Shown here piece by piece: positions 47,015 through 57,924 of a stretch of DNA of 64,000 nt (position 1 is its first letter; every line of letters begins with the position of its first letter). The translations under genes and the position numbers were made by a program. Below the pieces are notes generated by a model. It worked only from the letters and a program-made list of their open reading frames with translations, searched no databases and was not told where the DNA came from. Location of the stretch: NCBI RefSeq assembly GCF_000151315.2, contig NW_011887302.1, positions 62,001-126,000 of the forward strand, given 5' to 3'. The DNA comes from Capsaspora owczarzaki ATCC 30864 (Eukaryota > Opisthokonta > Filasterea).

Positions 47015-47551
47015 ATTGGCGATGCCGTCTATTGCTTTTGTTTGTCGTTGTTGTTGTTTGTCGTTGTTGTTTGTCGTTGTTGTTGTGTGTCGGTTTGAAT
47101 GGTTGCAGCGTTGTCAACAAAACAAACCGAATCAAACGAACGAACGAACTGTGGGAGATCTAAATGACGGGGCTCATAATTCGCCTTCCGGTCTGCATCA
47201 GCTTGAAACTACAATGCTTGGTTAGCTTTTGGGTGTGGTAGTAGATCTAGGAGGGGGGAGAACTTTAGAGTGCTTCGGATTTTTGTCGTGATCATGTTCC
47301 TGCCGTTTCAGCAAAATCCGCACTCTTCCGTTTGTCTTTTTCTATTTTTTCTCCGAACACTTTCTTTTTCACTCTTTCTTTGTCTTTTTCTCCAAACCTC
47401 AGCCTTCGCATAGCAACTGAACTTTTCTCACATTAGATCTACTTTTTTTTTTTTTTTTTTTTTTTTTTGTTCGCTTTTTCATCGAGGTTTTCGGTGGTTT
47501 TTTTTTTTTTTTCCTTCACTGTTCTGTTCACTTCACACACACGACAACACC
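47015..47551. other. Intergenic region between TMEM63 and the 7TM-RGS gene
   Basis: No gene is supported. GTTGTT-type repeats (47038-47085) sit in the TMEM63 3' flank. Two T runs at about 47443-47468 and 47499-47511 lie 40-110 bp before the next start codon. Confidence 0.55.
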
Positions 47552-50337
47552 ATGGTTTTGACCCCGACGACCGTCCAGCTCGAGTTTCTGCTGTTTGCAG
47601 TCATCTATGCGGGGCTGTTCCTGGTGCTCTTCCCGCTCTTCCTGTACCGGTCGACACGCGAGCCCTTGCGGTCGCGAGGCGTCTTCTGGTCCATCTTCAC
47701 AGCCATGTAAACAACGATGCGAGCTCTGGATGTGCTTTTTGTTTTTCTTGATGCGTGTTGCTGTTATCGTGGCTGTGTGTCTCTCTGCTTGTGTGCGAGT
47801 CGAATGGTGGGGTGGCCAATGCGTCGCTAGGCGGGGCAGCGCGGGGAACAGCGAGTGCGAGGCAACGGCGCGCCTATGGGTCGCCCTTCTTGTTTTCGCA
47901 TCTCGCTTTGGGTGGCGTTTTCGCTCGGATGAAGGGGTTGACGGGCGGGCTCTTGTCGCTTCGTCCTGTTGTCTCTCTCCATCATCTCCCTCTCTTTGTG
48001 TCCCTCTCCCTCCCTCTCGCTTCCTCTCGCTCAGGGGTTGCCCGCTATCGAGTCTTCGCTTTTTTTTTTTTTTTTTTTTTGCTTTTTTTTTTTTTCGCCT
48101 TTTCCATCTCACTACCGCTGACCCCAATCGCTCTCTCCCTCTCACTCTCTCTGATCATCTCCCTCTCACTCTCTGATCCTCGTCTTGCTCCCTTCAGTTA
48201 TTTCTCTACCTTCTTATTCATTCAGCATTGTGTTTGCTCTTCATTTCCCAACCAACCAACCACTGCGTTCATTTCCATTTCTCTCGCTTTGTTGTTGTTC
48301 TTTTTTTTTTTTTTTTTTTTGCGCACCTTAAAATTCAGATCCGAACAAACAGCCGTTGGTTTGTTTGCCTTATTGTGCTTGTTGCAGAGTGCTTTTACTG
48401 GCACAAAGTCATGTGTGTGTCGACTGGGCTCTTGAGCAGCGGGACGTGTGTTGCAGCACATGGCTGTTGTGGCTGCTCAACCCTGACTACGGCAAATTGT
48501 CTGAAAAAAGAAAAGAAAAAAAAAAACACCATTTGGTGCGAAAAACAAGGCTTGGTTCGACGGACATGTCAGTGTCAAACTCGACGTGTGCTGCTGTATA
48601 ACACTGGTTGATCAAGAAGAAACGCCTGGCGAGTGGAGAGACCAGCTCAAAAAGGAGAGGAGCGCCGCGCTGCGAAAATTTCTCACAATTGGCCTTCATT
48701 CCAACCAATTTCATTGCTTTCACACGTCCTGTCGTTGGCTCTGACTTGATGATGACTTGTTGTATTGTGATACAGAGGACTAAGTATCGATCTGATTCTG
48801 CTGCTCGTTCGATCCTACGACCGAAGCCTCTTTTCGTGCCGAACACGCCTCATCTCGGCAGCATTTATCTCGCCGCTCTCGTTTCTGGTATGCTCCTTCT
48901 TTTTGCTCTGTTGCTTTGCTTCCAAAAGGAAACAGTCCCGGGGGCTGACTTGACATTGCACACAGCCGTACTTTATCCGCTCGTTTGTGCTCTGGTACCG
49001 CCTGCGATGGCACCAAGAAAAGTCCACCCTGCGGCACTGGTTTCATGATCACCGCGCAGTGCTGAAGCTTCGCTGGCAAATCCTCTTCTGGGTGGGCGTC
49101 TGCCTGTTGCACATCATTGTGGACGTGATCATCACCGAATCCAACGCCGGATACATTGACGTCAACATGACCGACACGCGTTGCAATTCCGTTCCAAACT
49201 CGCTGGGTCAGAACATTATTGGGTTTGGCTATGCGCTCTGTGTTATCGCCCTTGTCAAGTTACTCTGGCGAGACGTCGAGGATGCCTATTATGTCAAGGT
49301 CAGTCGTTTGGCGCAGAGTTGTGTTTCATTCGTTCTTCTGGTTTCCATCTCTTGGGTTTGACTCATTTTGCATCTGAATTGATCTTTGCTCTCCGATTTT
49401 TGCTCACCTTGCTCCATCCCACATACACACACAGAGCGAGCTGCGATTGCTGGCGTACATTTCCATCCCGACGTTTATCGTCTACTTTGCGCTCAGTGTG
49501 GTGGATCCAAAGTCGTTCGATTATGGCAACATGCTCATTATCGTCTTCCTTTGCATCTTTATCGCCAACGTGTGCTTCCCGATTGTTGTGTCCTATTACG
49601 ACGAGATTGTGCAACGGAAAATGGCGCGATCATCGAGCCAAGAGTCGTTGGTGTCGGCGGATTTGCCCCGTTTCCGCGAAAGCAAGCGACAACGCCGAGC
49701 CGCTGCTTCTGCCGCTGCTGCGCGACAGGCTGGCGCCTCTTCGGAGACGGATCCGGTCGAGCAGGAGACAATTCAAGTCGACGAGGACATTGATTCCGAT
49801 TCTGAAAGCCACCCCGAGGAGGAGCAACAGCACGCCGACGCAAATCCGCGCTCCATCCTTGAGCTCGATGCTCACATGATGTCAAGCAACCTCGCGCTAA
49901 ACCAGCTTGGCACCACCACGCGACCCGAGCGTCCGTTCGGCAGCACCTTGTCCGACATTCTTGGAAACGACATCCTGATGGCGGCTTTTGCAGACTATAC
50001 CGTGCGCTGCTGGTGCTCGGAGAACTTGCTCTTCTACCGAACCATGACGGATCTCAGAGCTCGGCAGCAAGCTGGAGAAAAGATTACCGCAGAGGACATT
50101 CAGGCAATCCGGCGCGAGTATCTCCTTCCCACCAGCAAGCGCGAGCTCAATCTCCCCATCACCCTATCTGCCCAAGTTAATGCCGAGCTCGACCGGGAGC
50201 CCACCGACCCTGCAGTCCTCGACCCCGTGTTCAAGTCGATCTTCGCCCTGTTGAAAACGGACGTTTACCCGCGCTTCCGGCAAAGCAGTCTATTTCAGGA
50301 GGCTCTAGCGCGCGTCAAGTCCCAGTCGCAGGTTTAA
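47552..50337 (+). CDS. Seven-transmembrane RGS protein
   Basis: Exons 47552-47706, 48388-48498, 48776-48887, 48966-49298 and 49435-50337 encode about 537 residues. The N-terminal half is a 7TM region: helix 1 FLLFAVIYAGLFLVLFPLFL, helix 2 across the exon 1/2 join (WSIFTAIVLLLAQ), and a CCSTWLLWLLNP segment. Then come PYFIRSFVLWYRLRWHQEK, LRWQILFWVGVCLLHIIVD, ISIPTFIVYFALSVVD and NMLIIVFLCIFIANVCFPIV. A disordered linker leads to a C-terminal RGS domain (about 415-535) with TLSDILGND, CSENLLFYR and KTDVYPRFRQSSLF. RGS domains accelerate GTP hydrolysis on G-alpha subunits, so this should be a membrane-tethered G-protein regulator like Arabidopsis RGS1. The exon 2 donor (GTCTGA) is unusual and is the weakest part of the model. 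Confidence 0.87.
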
Positions 50338-50730
50338 AATGCAGGTGATGCGTTGTTGTTTTCAATTTTTTGTTGTTTGTTGTGATTTGTTTGTTCGTTT
50401 TCTGAGTTTTTGTTGTTATGCTTTGAGAGTTTCATAAAAAACAAAACTTTTTCATCGTGATTCATTTTCTTTGTCTGCTCTTGTCGAGACGCGTTCCTTC
50501 ATGGTTGATTTTGTTTCGAAGTGAGCTCCGCTCGGGACGGTTTTATAGTTTTTCACAATGATTCAGACAGGCAAAGACAGCAGTCACTCTTTGATTGTTT
50601 TGTGTTTTATTATTTTTATTATTTTTTATTTTTTTTTTTTTTTGTTTGTTTGTTTGTTTGGCTTTTCCCTTCAGTCTCTGTCTCTGTCTGTCTCTCTCTC
50701 GTTCTAGTTGTGACTGACTCTGACAACAGC
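50338..50730. other. Region between the 7TM-RGS gene and the first visible RasGEF exon
   Basis: T-rich sequence with a run at about 50627-50643. The true first exon and start codon of the RasGEF must lie here or further left, but I could not place them with confidence. An ATG at 50559 opens a frame without an obvious donor. Confidence 0.5.
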
Positions 50731-51013
50731 CAGCAGCAACAACAACCATCAACCAGCCACCAAACCCCCCACCCCCTCCCACCTCTTCAAAGCCTCAGAG
50801 AATTGCCGCCATCGACAATCTCGTCGCCCAGTTCAGCACGGCCTCGACCGCGCTCTCCGACGAGATTGTCGTCACCACGTTCGTTGGACGCGTCGCCAGC
50901 ATTGCCCGCATCGTGCAGGAGCTCGTCGCGCTCTTTGGCGTCACCGAGGACACGGCCTTCCAGCAGGAGCTGCTCGACAATGTAAGGCTTTGCTTTGAAC
51001 CGAAAGCAAAACC

Positions 51014-51064
<51 letters not shown>

Positions 51065-53649
51065 CGCGTTTTTTGTTTCCGTAGGATTTGAAAATCAACC
51101 CGCTCGCTGGTTTCATACGAAACGCCTCACTCGCCAGGGTACCAAAAGCAAGGCCTCGCCCTTCTTCTGCCATCTTTGGCATCTTTTTTTTTTTTTTTTT
51201 TTTGATTGAATGGGAAAATCAATCAATCGACCGCAGCTCAACAACACGAGAAGGCTTCAACACTAGAACGCGATCATCACCAGTGACAGGACAAGGGGGG
51301 TGAATCTCGAGCGAAAAAGAGTGAGAGAGAGAGAGTGAATGTGAGAGAGAGAGAGAGAGCGCGAAACCAATGCGGCAACATCCAAATCAAGAAGGCAACA
51401 CCATGCATGTCCACATTGTGTGCACTCATATGAAAAATGCTGCAATGTGAAATGTGGACGATCGGATTGGATCTTGCAATTAGACGAAATTGCTGGTGGC
51501 TGCAGCGCGCGCAGTGACGCAGACGGGACCGGCCGGCGTCGGACTCGAGTGGCGCAGCAGCGCGGGCGAAGCGCGCGACATTGTCCAGCTCGACCAGGTC
51601 AAGAGCGCACTGTTGCGCGTTGCAATGTCCATCAAGCTGGGCATCCACAACATCAAGGAACCGCGCGGCGGATCAAGCGCAGCAGCAGCAGGCTCGGGCA
51701 GTCTGAGCGGCAGCGGCAGCAGCAGCAATATTGGCAGTGGTGGCACTGTCAGCAGGAGTAGTAGCGGGAGCATGGTTGGTCTGCAGCAGCGCCACACAAT
51801 GGGCTCTGTCTCGCCGCAAACAGAGCGCTCAAACCGCGTCAACAGGTCATCCACCTTCTACGTCGACGCCCCCGCCTCTCCCGGCCTGAACGCGCCTTCA
51901 TCGCCGTTCGGCAGCACTGGGAACGGATTGAACGGCCTCGGATCGTCGGGCTCGTCCACCAGTCTGTCCAACATCAACGCGAGTAGTAGCAGCAGCCCCC
52001 TCGCGAGCTCGAACAGCGGCAGCGCAATCAACTTTGGCACGTACTCGCGTGCCACCGGCGCTTCCATCAACTATCAGTCCGTCTCCCGCGCTTCAGGTGC
52101 GTCGTTTGCTGCTGCAGGCCCAGCCTCGCCTTCTCCGGTCGCTCCGGGATCGCCGCAAGTCACGGCCCAGGCACCCCCGGACAAGCGAGGAAAGACAGTC
52201 AAAGAACTCGTGCAAGAACTCGTGCCGCTCGCCGACGTTGCAGACGCCAAGACCAGCGGGAGTGGATCGGTCATTGACACGTACTATGTGGAAGACTTTT
52301 TGCTCACCTTCCGCCAGTTTCTCTCGCCTGGCCAGCTCATGGACGAACTGGTGGCCCGCGTTCTCGAGTGCGCGCTGCCCAGCTCCACCTTGCTCGTCGG
52401 CACCAACGTCGGCATGACCACACTGTCTCCCACGGGCAACTACACGCCCCACCAAGCGTTCTCGGTCAAGATGCGCGTCGTGCGCGTGCTGAAGAAATGG
52501 GTCGAGCTCTTTGGTGAGGACTTTATCGATCTGCCACTGCTCAAGAAGGCCTTCTACCTCCTGGACGACTTGCTGAACGAGGACAAGCTGGCCAGCGCCA
52601 CCCAACAAATTCACAACAATATCAAAGCGACGCTGCAGGCCTTCCGAGAGAAGCGAAAAGCAGACGAAGCCGCTGGACGCAGCTCAGACCCTCTGCCGGG
52701 CTTTACTGGGGCTTCTGCGCCCAAGCCGGGCAAGCAGCAGGTTCGTGAGGTATCCACCAAGAACGACGCGCTGGATTTGTCGGGCGAAACAACAAAGTTC
52801 CTTGCGCTGTCCAAGGACCCCGTCAAGTTTATTCAGCAAATGTGTGTTCTGGACATGCAAATGTTCCGCGACATCCGACCCCGCGACTTTTTGGCGCAGT
52901 ACAATGGCCTGTCTGTGCCCGCCATCGACGCGTTCATTGATTGGTTTAATCTGCTCAGCCACTGGGTGTCGACCACAGTGTGCGTCGCCCCCACGCCTGC
53001 CGAGCGTGTCGGCGTCATTGAGCGCTGGCTCGAGCTGTGCAAGCAGTCGCAGGTGGTGAGCAACTATAGCTTCCTCATGGCCGTGGTGTCGGGTCTCAAC
53101 ATGTCTCCCGTGCAGCGACTGAAGCGGGCGTGGAGTGAAGTCTCGAAAAAGTACATTACGGTGCGCGAGGAGGCCGAGCAGCTGCTCGATCCCGCAAGCA
53201 ACTACAAAAAGTACCGCGCCATGCTGCAGGCACGATTTTCCGAGTCGGCCCAGCTGCGTCTCATCCCCTTTATTGCTCTGTACCTGAAGGACTTTTTCTT
53301 CATGAACGATGGCAATCCGTCGCTGTTTGGTGAAGGGCTGGTCAATTATGACAAGTTTGAGCTCATTGCCAGCAAAATTCGCGAGATTCGCCGTTGCCAA
53401 ATGTCCGACTTTTCAGGGTTTATCTCCGTGCCGGAGATTCGCGATGGCCTTAGAACTGTGCAGGTCTACTCTGAGGCAAAGTTGTACCAACTATCGCTCA
53501 TTTGCGAGCCGAGGACCCCAGCGTACTCTGCTGGTCCCGCGGAACCGTCCAAGCGCGATTCTGTCGTCCCTGACGAGACCACGCTCGAGCGCCTCGCCAA
53601 AAAGCTGACGCTTCGTCGTGGCGAAAGCAAGGTTCTCACTCAACTGTGA
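50731..53649 (+). CDS. CDC25-type Ras/Rap guanine nucleotide exchange factor (5' end unresolved)
   Basis: Two exons are clear: about 50731-50981 (helical, QRIAAIDNLVAQFSTAST to QQELLDN) and 51484-53649. The first has no in-frame ATG back to a stop at 50721, so an upstream exon is missing. The second opens TKLLVAAARAVTQ, then carries a Ser/Gly-rich linker and the REM domain (VIDTYYVEDFLLTFRQFLS to LKKAFYLLDDLLNED). The catalytic CDC25 domain has FLALSKDPVKFIQQM, LDMQMFRDIRPRDFL, SNYSFLMAVVSGLNM and LIPFIALYLKDFFFMNDGN. The protein catalyses GDP release from Ras-family GTPases. No PH, RA, cAMP-binding or SH3 domain is seen. A Rap-like GTPase lies 38 kb away. The 502-bp intron contains a 48-A run and a 20-T run. 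Confidence 0.88.
51015..51062. repeat. Poly(A) run of 48 in the RasGEF intron
   Basis: The longest homopolymer of the window, on the coding strand of the RasGEF intron 33 nt after the donor. Its length is a likely assembly uncertainty. Confidence 0.95.
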
Positions 53650-54166
53650 AAACGTTGCTGTGTGGATTTCAAGTGAAAACAAAAAGGATGTTGCAATAGG
53701 TGTGCATTTTGATGTGAGACTTTTTGCAGATGTGTGTGTCTGTGTGTGCCTGTGTTTGTTATGTCTGTGAGCGTTTGTGTGGGCCTGTGTATGTCTGTGA
53801 GTGTCTGTGTGTATGTCTGTGTATTTGTGTTTAGGGCTTGTTGTTGCTTTTGCCGATTTCTGATGAAAAATTAATGAATGCTGTGCAAGTATCCTCACTT
53901 TGGTCACACAACAACATGAACGACATGGGTGAACGATAAAGCGAACGACAAAGCATGATGTATTTTGGACGGGGTAGGTAGTAATTGAAACAACACAAGT
54001 AACGGAAACACTGTGAAAGACAACAACACAACACCGAAAGAAAATGGCGAAACGGGCACAATCACACGCAAAGAACAAAAAAGAACACAGCACAAGACCC
54101 AAAGTCGACAAGTTGACACTTCCAACCAAAAACGGTGGAAAAGAAAACAACAAAAACTCGGCCCAT
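53650..54166. other. Convergent intergenic region between RasGEF and calpain
   Basis: The region has a degenerate TGTGTCTG-type repeat at about 53728-53829 in the RasGEF 3' flank, then featureless A-rich DNA. No gene is supported. Confidence 0.6.
53728..53829. repeat. Degenerate TG-rich repeat (TGTGTCTGTGTG-like)
   Basis: About 100 bp of alternating TG with recurring GTCTGTGTGT and ATGTCTGTGAG units. It reads as threonine/histidine repeats in an antisense frame, which is not considered coding. Confidence 0.85.
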
Positions 54167-56815
54167 TTATTTCTTGCCTCCGCTCTTGAGATAAATGTCG
54201 TAGCATTCCTCGTGGACGTGCGAGCCGCTCTCCAAGGGGTAGTACGAGCCACCAAATTTGTCGTTCTTCACAATTGGCTGGTGGCAGTGCGCGCACTTTT
54301 TGGCGCGTGCACTCATGTAGCCCTCCTTGCATTCGACGTGCACATTGTCGCCTTCCTTCGTCTGGAAGTAGTTGCCCGAGAACCGACCCGCGATGGCAAG
54401 CACGGGCTGTGAGCAGTGCGTGCACTTTTTCGCTTGCGAGTGCTGGTAGTCCGTCTGGCACTCTTCGTGCAGCCGACCGCCAGCCACTTGGTACAGGCGG
54501 CCAGAGAACTTGCCGGGGATCTCGGCACAGGGTTGCTGGCATTGGACGCATTTGGGCGCGCTGGACATCTGGAAGGCAGGGTAGCATTCGGCATGGACCG
54601 AGCCCTTCACGGGCCCGTCAACGGGGTAGTAGCTGCCCGAGAACTTGCCAGGAAGCTCGCAAATCGGGCTGTGGCAGTGCAGGCACTTTGCGGCACGGGC
54701 GGCCTCGAAGGCTTCCCAGCACTCGAGATGCACCTGACGCGGCTTTTCGCCGTTCGGCAGCTTGCCGCCAGCCGAGCCCATGTCGGTCGTGTAAAACTGG
54801 CCAGAGAACTTGCCAGACTGAATCACAGGCTGCTCGCATTGGGCGCACTTTTCCGCCGAGGACGCCTGCCACGAGGTCACGCACTCTTGGTGCATTTTGC
54901 CCTCGCCGGGGACGGCGACGCAGGGGTCGTTGTCGTTTGCATGGTGCTGCAGCGGCTTCTTGCACTGAATGCACTGCTCGCCAAAGCTCCTGTTCCAGCA
55001 GTCAAAGCAGTATGCGCCCCACTTGCCGTCGTAAGCCACGTCGTGCGACTTGAGGCCACTGGCGCCACCTGCGGGACTGGCACCCGAGAAGGTAAAGCTC
55101 TTTGCGCAACCAGCGCACTTGTTGCAGGCGGCGGTCTGGTGCCAACGCACGCCCTTCAGGGCGACATGGTGGTGCATATCGACCGCCTTGGTGCAAGTGA
55201 TGCACTCCTTGGGCAGCGGCACCTTGGACATGGCCTTGACCTGAGACGGGGTGGCACGAACGTCGGGCAAGCGGGACAGCGTGAAGGCGCCCTCGCTGGC
55301 GACCGACAATTGGAAGCTCGCCTCCAGACCGGCGCGCCAGGTGGTAATGACAACCAGGAAGGGGCCGTCTGCGGGGTTGAGCTCCACCTCGGCAGTCTTT
55401 TGACGCTCCTCGAGGAGCGTGATGGCGGGGCAGACCGACTGGGCGGGCACCACCACGCGGTAGCCGTCCGAGTTGGACTTGACGTCAGACTCCTTGAGAA
55501 CGTACGCGAGCGTGTGCGTAAAGCTCTTGAGCGGGTGGCCGCGGGCGTCGGGCTGCTCGAGCTGAATCCACACCTTGGAGCTGGTCGGCTTGAGTCGGAA
55601 GGTCGGATTGAAGCCGACAAGCGCGTCAGAGGGACCAGCGGCGTTCACGCCGGCAACCCAGCTCGCAGCCTGGCGCGCCTGGTGGAACTTGCTCGGCAGG
55701 GTCTTGCAGATACCGACCAGGCCAAAGTTCTTGCGGTAGTCCTCCACCGACATCCAGAACGAGCCGTCGTCCGCGTCGACAAAGCCGACCTGCTTCTTGC
55801 GGGAGGGAGTCCAGAGGGGCGACTTGTCACCCCAGTCGCCGTCCCATTCGTACGAGCCCCATGGATTGCGCAAGCGCACGAGCTGGTGGCCGTCAACCTC
55901 TGCAACGTCCAACAGCGAGTACGCGTGGCCGGAAACCAGGCCGCCGCTCGACTTGTCTTGGCCAGACATTTTCGTGGGGTCGTCGAGGCCACCCTTCTTG
56001 GACACGTTCTCGTCGACGCCCGAGGTCGAGATGAAGACACCCATGTCCTTGCCGTTGAGGTGGTGGTTGTTGTAGAGACGGCTGTAGAGGTTGCCGCCGT
56101 TGTCCTTGTCCTCGAGCGACGAGCAGGTCGCGTAGCCGCCAGAGAGGTAGGAGAGGGCATCCTCGGTGCGGCCGCCACCAATGGCCTCGTACGAGCCGTG
56201 CAGCTTGGCCCAGGCCTTTTCGGCAATCATGGCCCAGGTTTCCTTGGTGCCCTTCCAGCGAGCAAAGATGGGCATCCAGCGGTCGCCCTCCTTGCGGCAG
56301 GGCAGCAAGTCGTCCACAATGATGGTGCGCCACTCGCCCATCACGCACATCTTGACGCCGTAAATGCCAGTCTCTGCAAAGTCCTCCACAATCAAGTCGA
56401 GAATCAGCTCCTCGCGCGTGGCGCAGATGGCCAGCGCGGCCAAAAAGTAGCAGTCGCCAATCGAGCCCTGGTGGATGTCCTCCGGGTCGATGCCTTCCGC
56501 AAACACCTGCGGCGGCTCGTGCGGATCACCCATCTGGTCTGGGCGCATCCACTGGATGCCGCCAAGCTCCTTCTGGACGCTCTCCATCTGTGCCGACGGA
56601 TGCGCGGGGTCGACAAACAGCGCCTTCGTGTTGGCCGGCCACTCAGAGTCGACAAACTTGATGCCCTTCTCCTGGCACGCTCGAGCAATCTCGCCAACCC
56701 GGCGCTCGCCCTCTGCGTCGCGCACCAGCGTGGAAAAGTCCTCCAGGCGCTTCTTGCTCTTGTCGACGGCCGCACGAACGGCCTTCACAGCGTTGCTTCG
56801 GTGCAAAAAGGCCAT
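54167..56815 (-). CDS. Calpain with C-terminal LIM-like zinc modules
   Basis: A single exon encodes 882 residues. The calpain cysteine-protease core is complete: Cys122 in QGSIGDCYFLAA, His297 in SGHAYSLLDV and Asn317 in LRNPWGSYEWDGDWGD. A calpain-type beta-sandwich follows (about 365-510; NPTFRLKPTSSKVWIQLEQP, GPFLVVITTWRAG). Instead of a penta-EF-hand, the C-terminus (538-882) holds cysteine/histidine modules. A LIM-like unit (CxxC at 538, 564-570, 603-606) is followed by six shorter units. In these CxxC starts at 615, 657, 711, 756, 798 and 841, and HxxC at 642, 696, 741, 783, 826 and 868; most have a central KFSG or RFSG. The enzyme should cleave cytosolic or cytoskeletal substrates in a Ca2+-dependent manner, with the tail acting in protein binding. 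An upstream in-frame ATG at 56947 adds a Lys-rich stretch and is less likely. AATAAA overlaps the stop codon. Confidence 0.92.
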   Translation of the reverse strand: MAFLHRSNAVKAVRAAVDKSKKRLEDFSTLVRDAEGERRVGEIARACQEKGIKFVDSEWPANTKALFVDPAHPSAQMESVQKELGGIQWMRPDQMGDPHEPPQVFAEGIDPEDIHQGSIGDCYFLAALAICATREELILDLIVEDFAETGIYGVKMCVMGEWRTIIVDDLLPCRKEGDRWMPIFARWKGTKETWAMIAEKAWAKLHGSYEAIGGGRTEDALSYLSGGYATCSSLEDKDNGGNLYSRLYNNHHLNGKDMGVFISTSGVDENVSKKGGLDDPTKMSGQDKSSGGLVSGHAYSLLDVAEVDGHQLVRLRNPWGSYEWDGDWGDKSPLWTPSRKKQVGFVDADDGSFWMSVEDYRKNFGLVGICKTLPSKFHQARQAASWVAGVNAAGPSDALVGFNPTFRLKPTSSKVWIQLEQPDARGHPLKSFTHTLAYVLKESDVKSNSDGYRVVVPAQSVCPAITLLEERQKTAEVELNPADGPFLVVITTWRAGLEASFQLSVASEGAFTLSRLPDVRATPSQVKAMSKVPLPKECITCTKAVDMHHHVALKGVRWHQTAACNKCAGCAKSFTFSGASPAGGASGLKSHDVAYDGKWGAYCFDCWNRSFGEQCIQCKKPLQHHANDNDPCVAVPGEGKMHQECVTSWQASSAEKCAQCEQPVIQSGKFSGQFYTTDMGSAGGKLPNGEKPRQVHLECWEAFEAARAAKCLHCHSPICELPGKFSGSYYPVDGPVKGSVHAECYPAFQMSSAPKCVQCQQPCAEIPGKFSGRLYQVAGGRLHEECQTDYQHSQAKKCTHCSQPVLAIAGRFSGNYFQTKEGDNVHVECKEGYMSARAKKCAHCHQPIVKNDKFGGSYYPLESGSHVHEECYDIYLKSGGKK

Positions 56816-57417
56816 GGTTTTTTCCCCCCTTTTTTTTTTCTTTTTGTTGTTGTTGTCTTGAGTTTTTGGATTTGTGGGTTTTACGTCACCTGGTCGTTGT
56901 TCAAGCAGATCAAAATCGGTGAGAAAACAACCAACGGGACAAAACAAAAAACTGACAAAATTCGCAACCGGATTGTTTCACTGTGGTTTCATTTTTTTTT
57001 TTTTTTTTTGGCGATGATCAGATCAGAACACCGATGATGATCAAACAAAGTAGTTCCATCGTTGCAACACAATCTCAAACTTTCAAAGTGAAGCTTTACT
57101 GAATCGCGACAAAAAATCGAGCGACCCTTCAAACACTGCCATTTTAAGGCAAACTCAATTGCAATGCAATGTCAAAGACCTTTTTTATTTCTTTTTTTAT
57201 TTCTTTTTTTTTTCTTTTTTTTTTTTTGGTTTTTCGATTGGAGTTGTTCGACAAGTCCCAATCCCAAACACCCCTCAAACCCCTCTCCCCCTCCACACCC
57301 CGGGATGTTCGAAAGCACTGTGCAGACACACGGCGAAATGCGACAAAGCGAAACACAGTGCGCAATAGATGAGCGTCCCAAAACAAACGCCAAGCGAGAA
57401 AGAAGATTGCATTGAAA

Positions 57418-57420
<3 letters not shown>

Positions 57421-57454
<34 letters not shown>
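57421..57454. repeat. Poly(A) run of 34
   Basis: An uninterrupted A run in the intergenic region between calpain and MRPL13. Confidence 0.95.
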
Positions 57455-57456
<2 letters not shown>

Positions 57457-57884
57457 GACGAATGCTGCGACTTTGCAGCGTCACCACAAAAGTCAACCCA
57501 GTTTTAGGTGTTTTGTAGCCTTGTTGACAAGAGTTTTGAACCACTTGCAGCAACGACGCGACGCTCGTCAAACACAAAATTCATCAAACAAAGAACCAGT
57601 CAAAAATCTTGCTTCGACTTTTTTTTTTTTTTTTTTTGGTTTATTTCAATCTGCCGTTGGTTTGTGTTGCGGCTACAGCGCAGAGGAGCGAGCGAGACAT
57701 GGGCAGAGCAACCACAGCACAGTCACACGCAGCCACAGATGCAGCGATGAAAAAGCGGAACTGCGGAAGGCGTCAAAGCAGAGCGAAAAAGGGCTGTTGG
57801 GGCGTGAATCACAAAAAAAAAAAAAAAAAAAAAACCCTCACAAAATCAAAAAAAAAAAAAATAACAAAAAAAAAATACCCGACT

Positions 57885-57924
57885 GATTCAGATTCAGATT
57901 CAGATTCAGATTCAGATTCAGATT
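57885..57924. repeat. (GATTCA)n hexanucleotide repeat
   Basis: Nearly seven tandem GATTCA units, read as Asp-Ser in one frame, in intergenic DNA upstream of MRPL13. Confidence 0.95.

Noticed and set aside
48223-48489. Poly-Lys and Asp/Glu-rich - strand-type frames in T/CAT-rich DNA (also seen near 8.2 kb and 48.2 kb)
   Set aside because: They are translations of homopolymers and simple repeats, not genes.
53491-54255. 254-codon - strand frame rich in Thr and His
   Set aside because: Its core is the TG-rich repeat read antisense, and its ends overlap the RasGEF and calpain genes.
54416-57037. 873-codon open frame on the + strand
   Set aside because: It is exactly antisense to the calpain, whose - strand frame has the catalytic triad and zinc modules. 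The + frame has no family features and reflects third-position GC bias.
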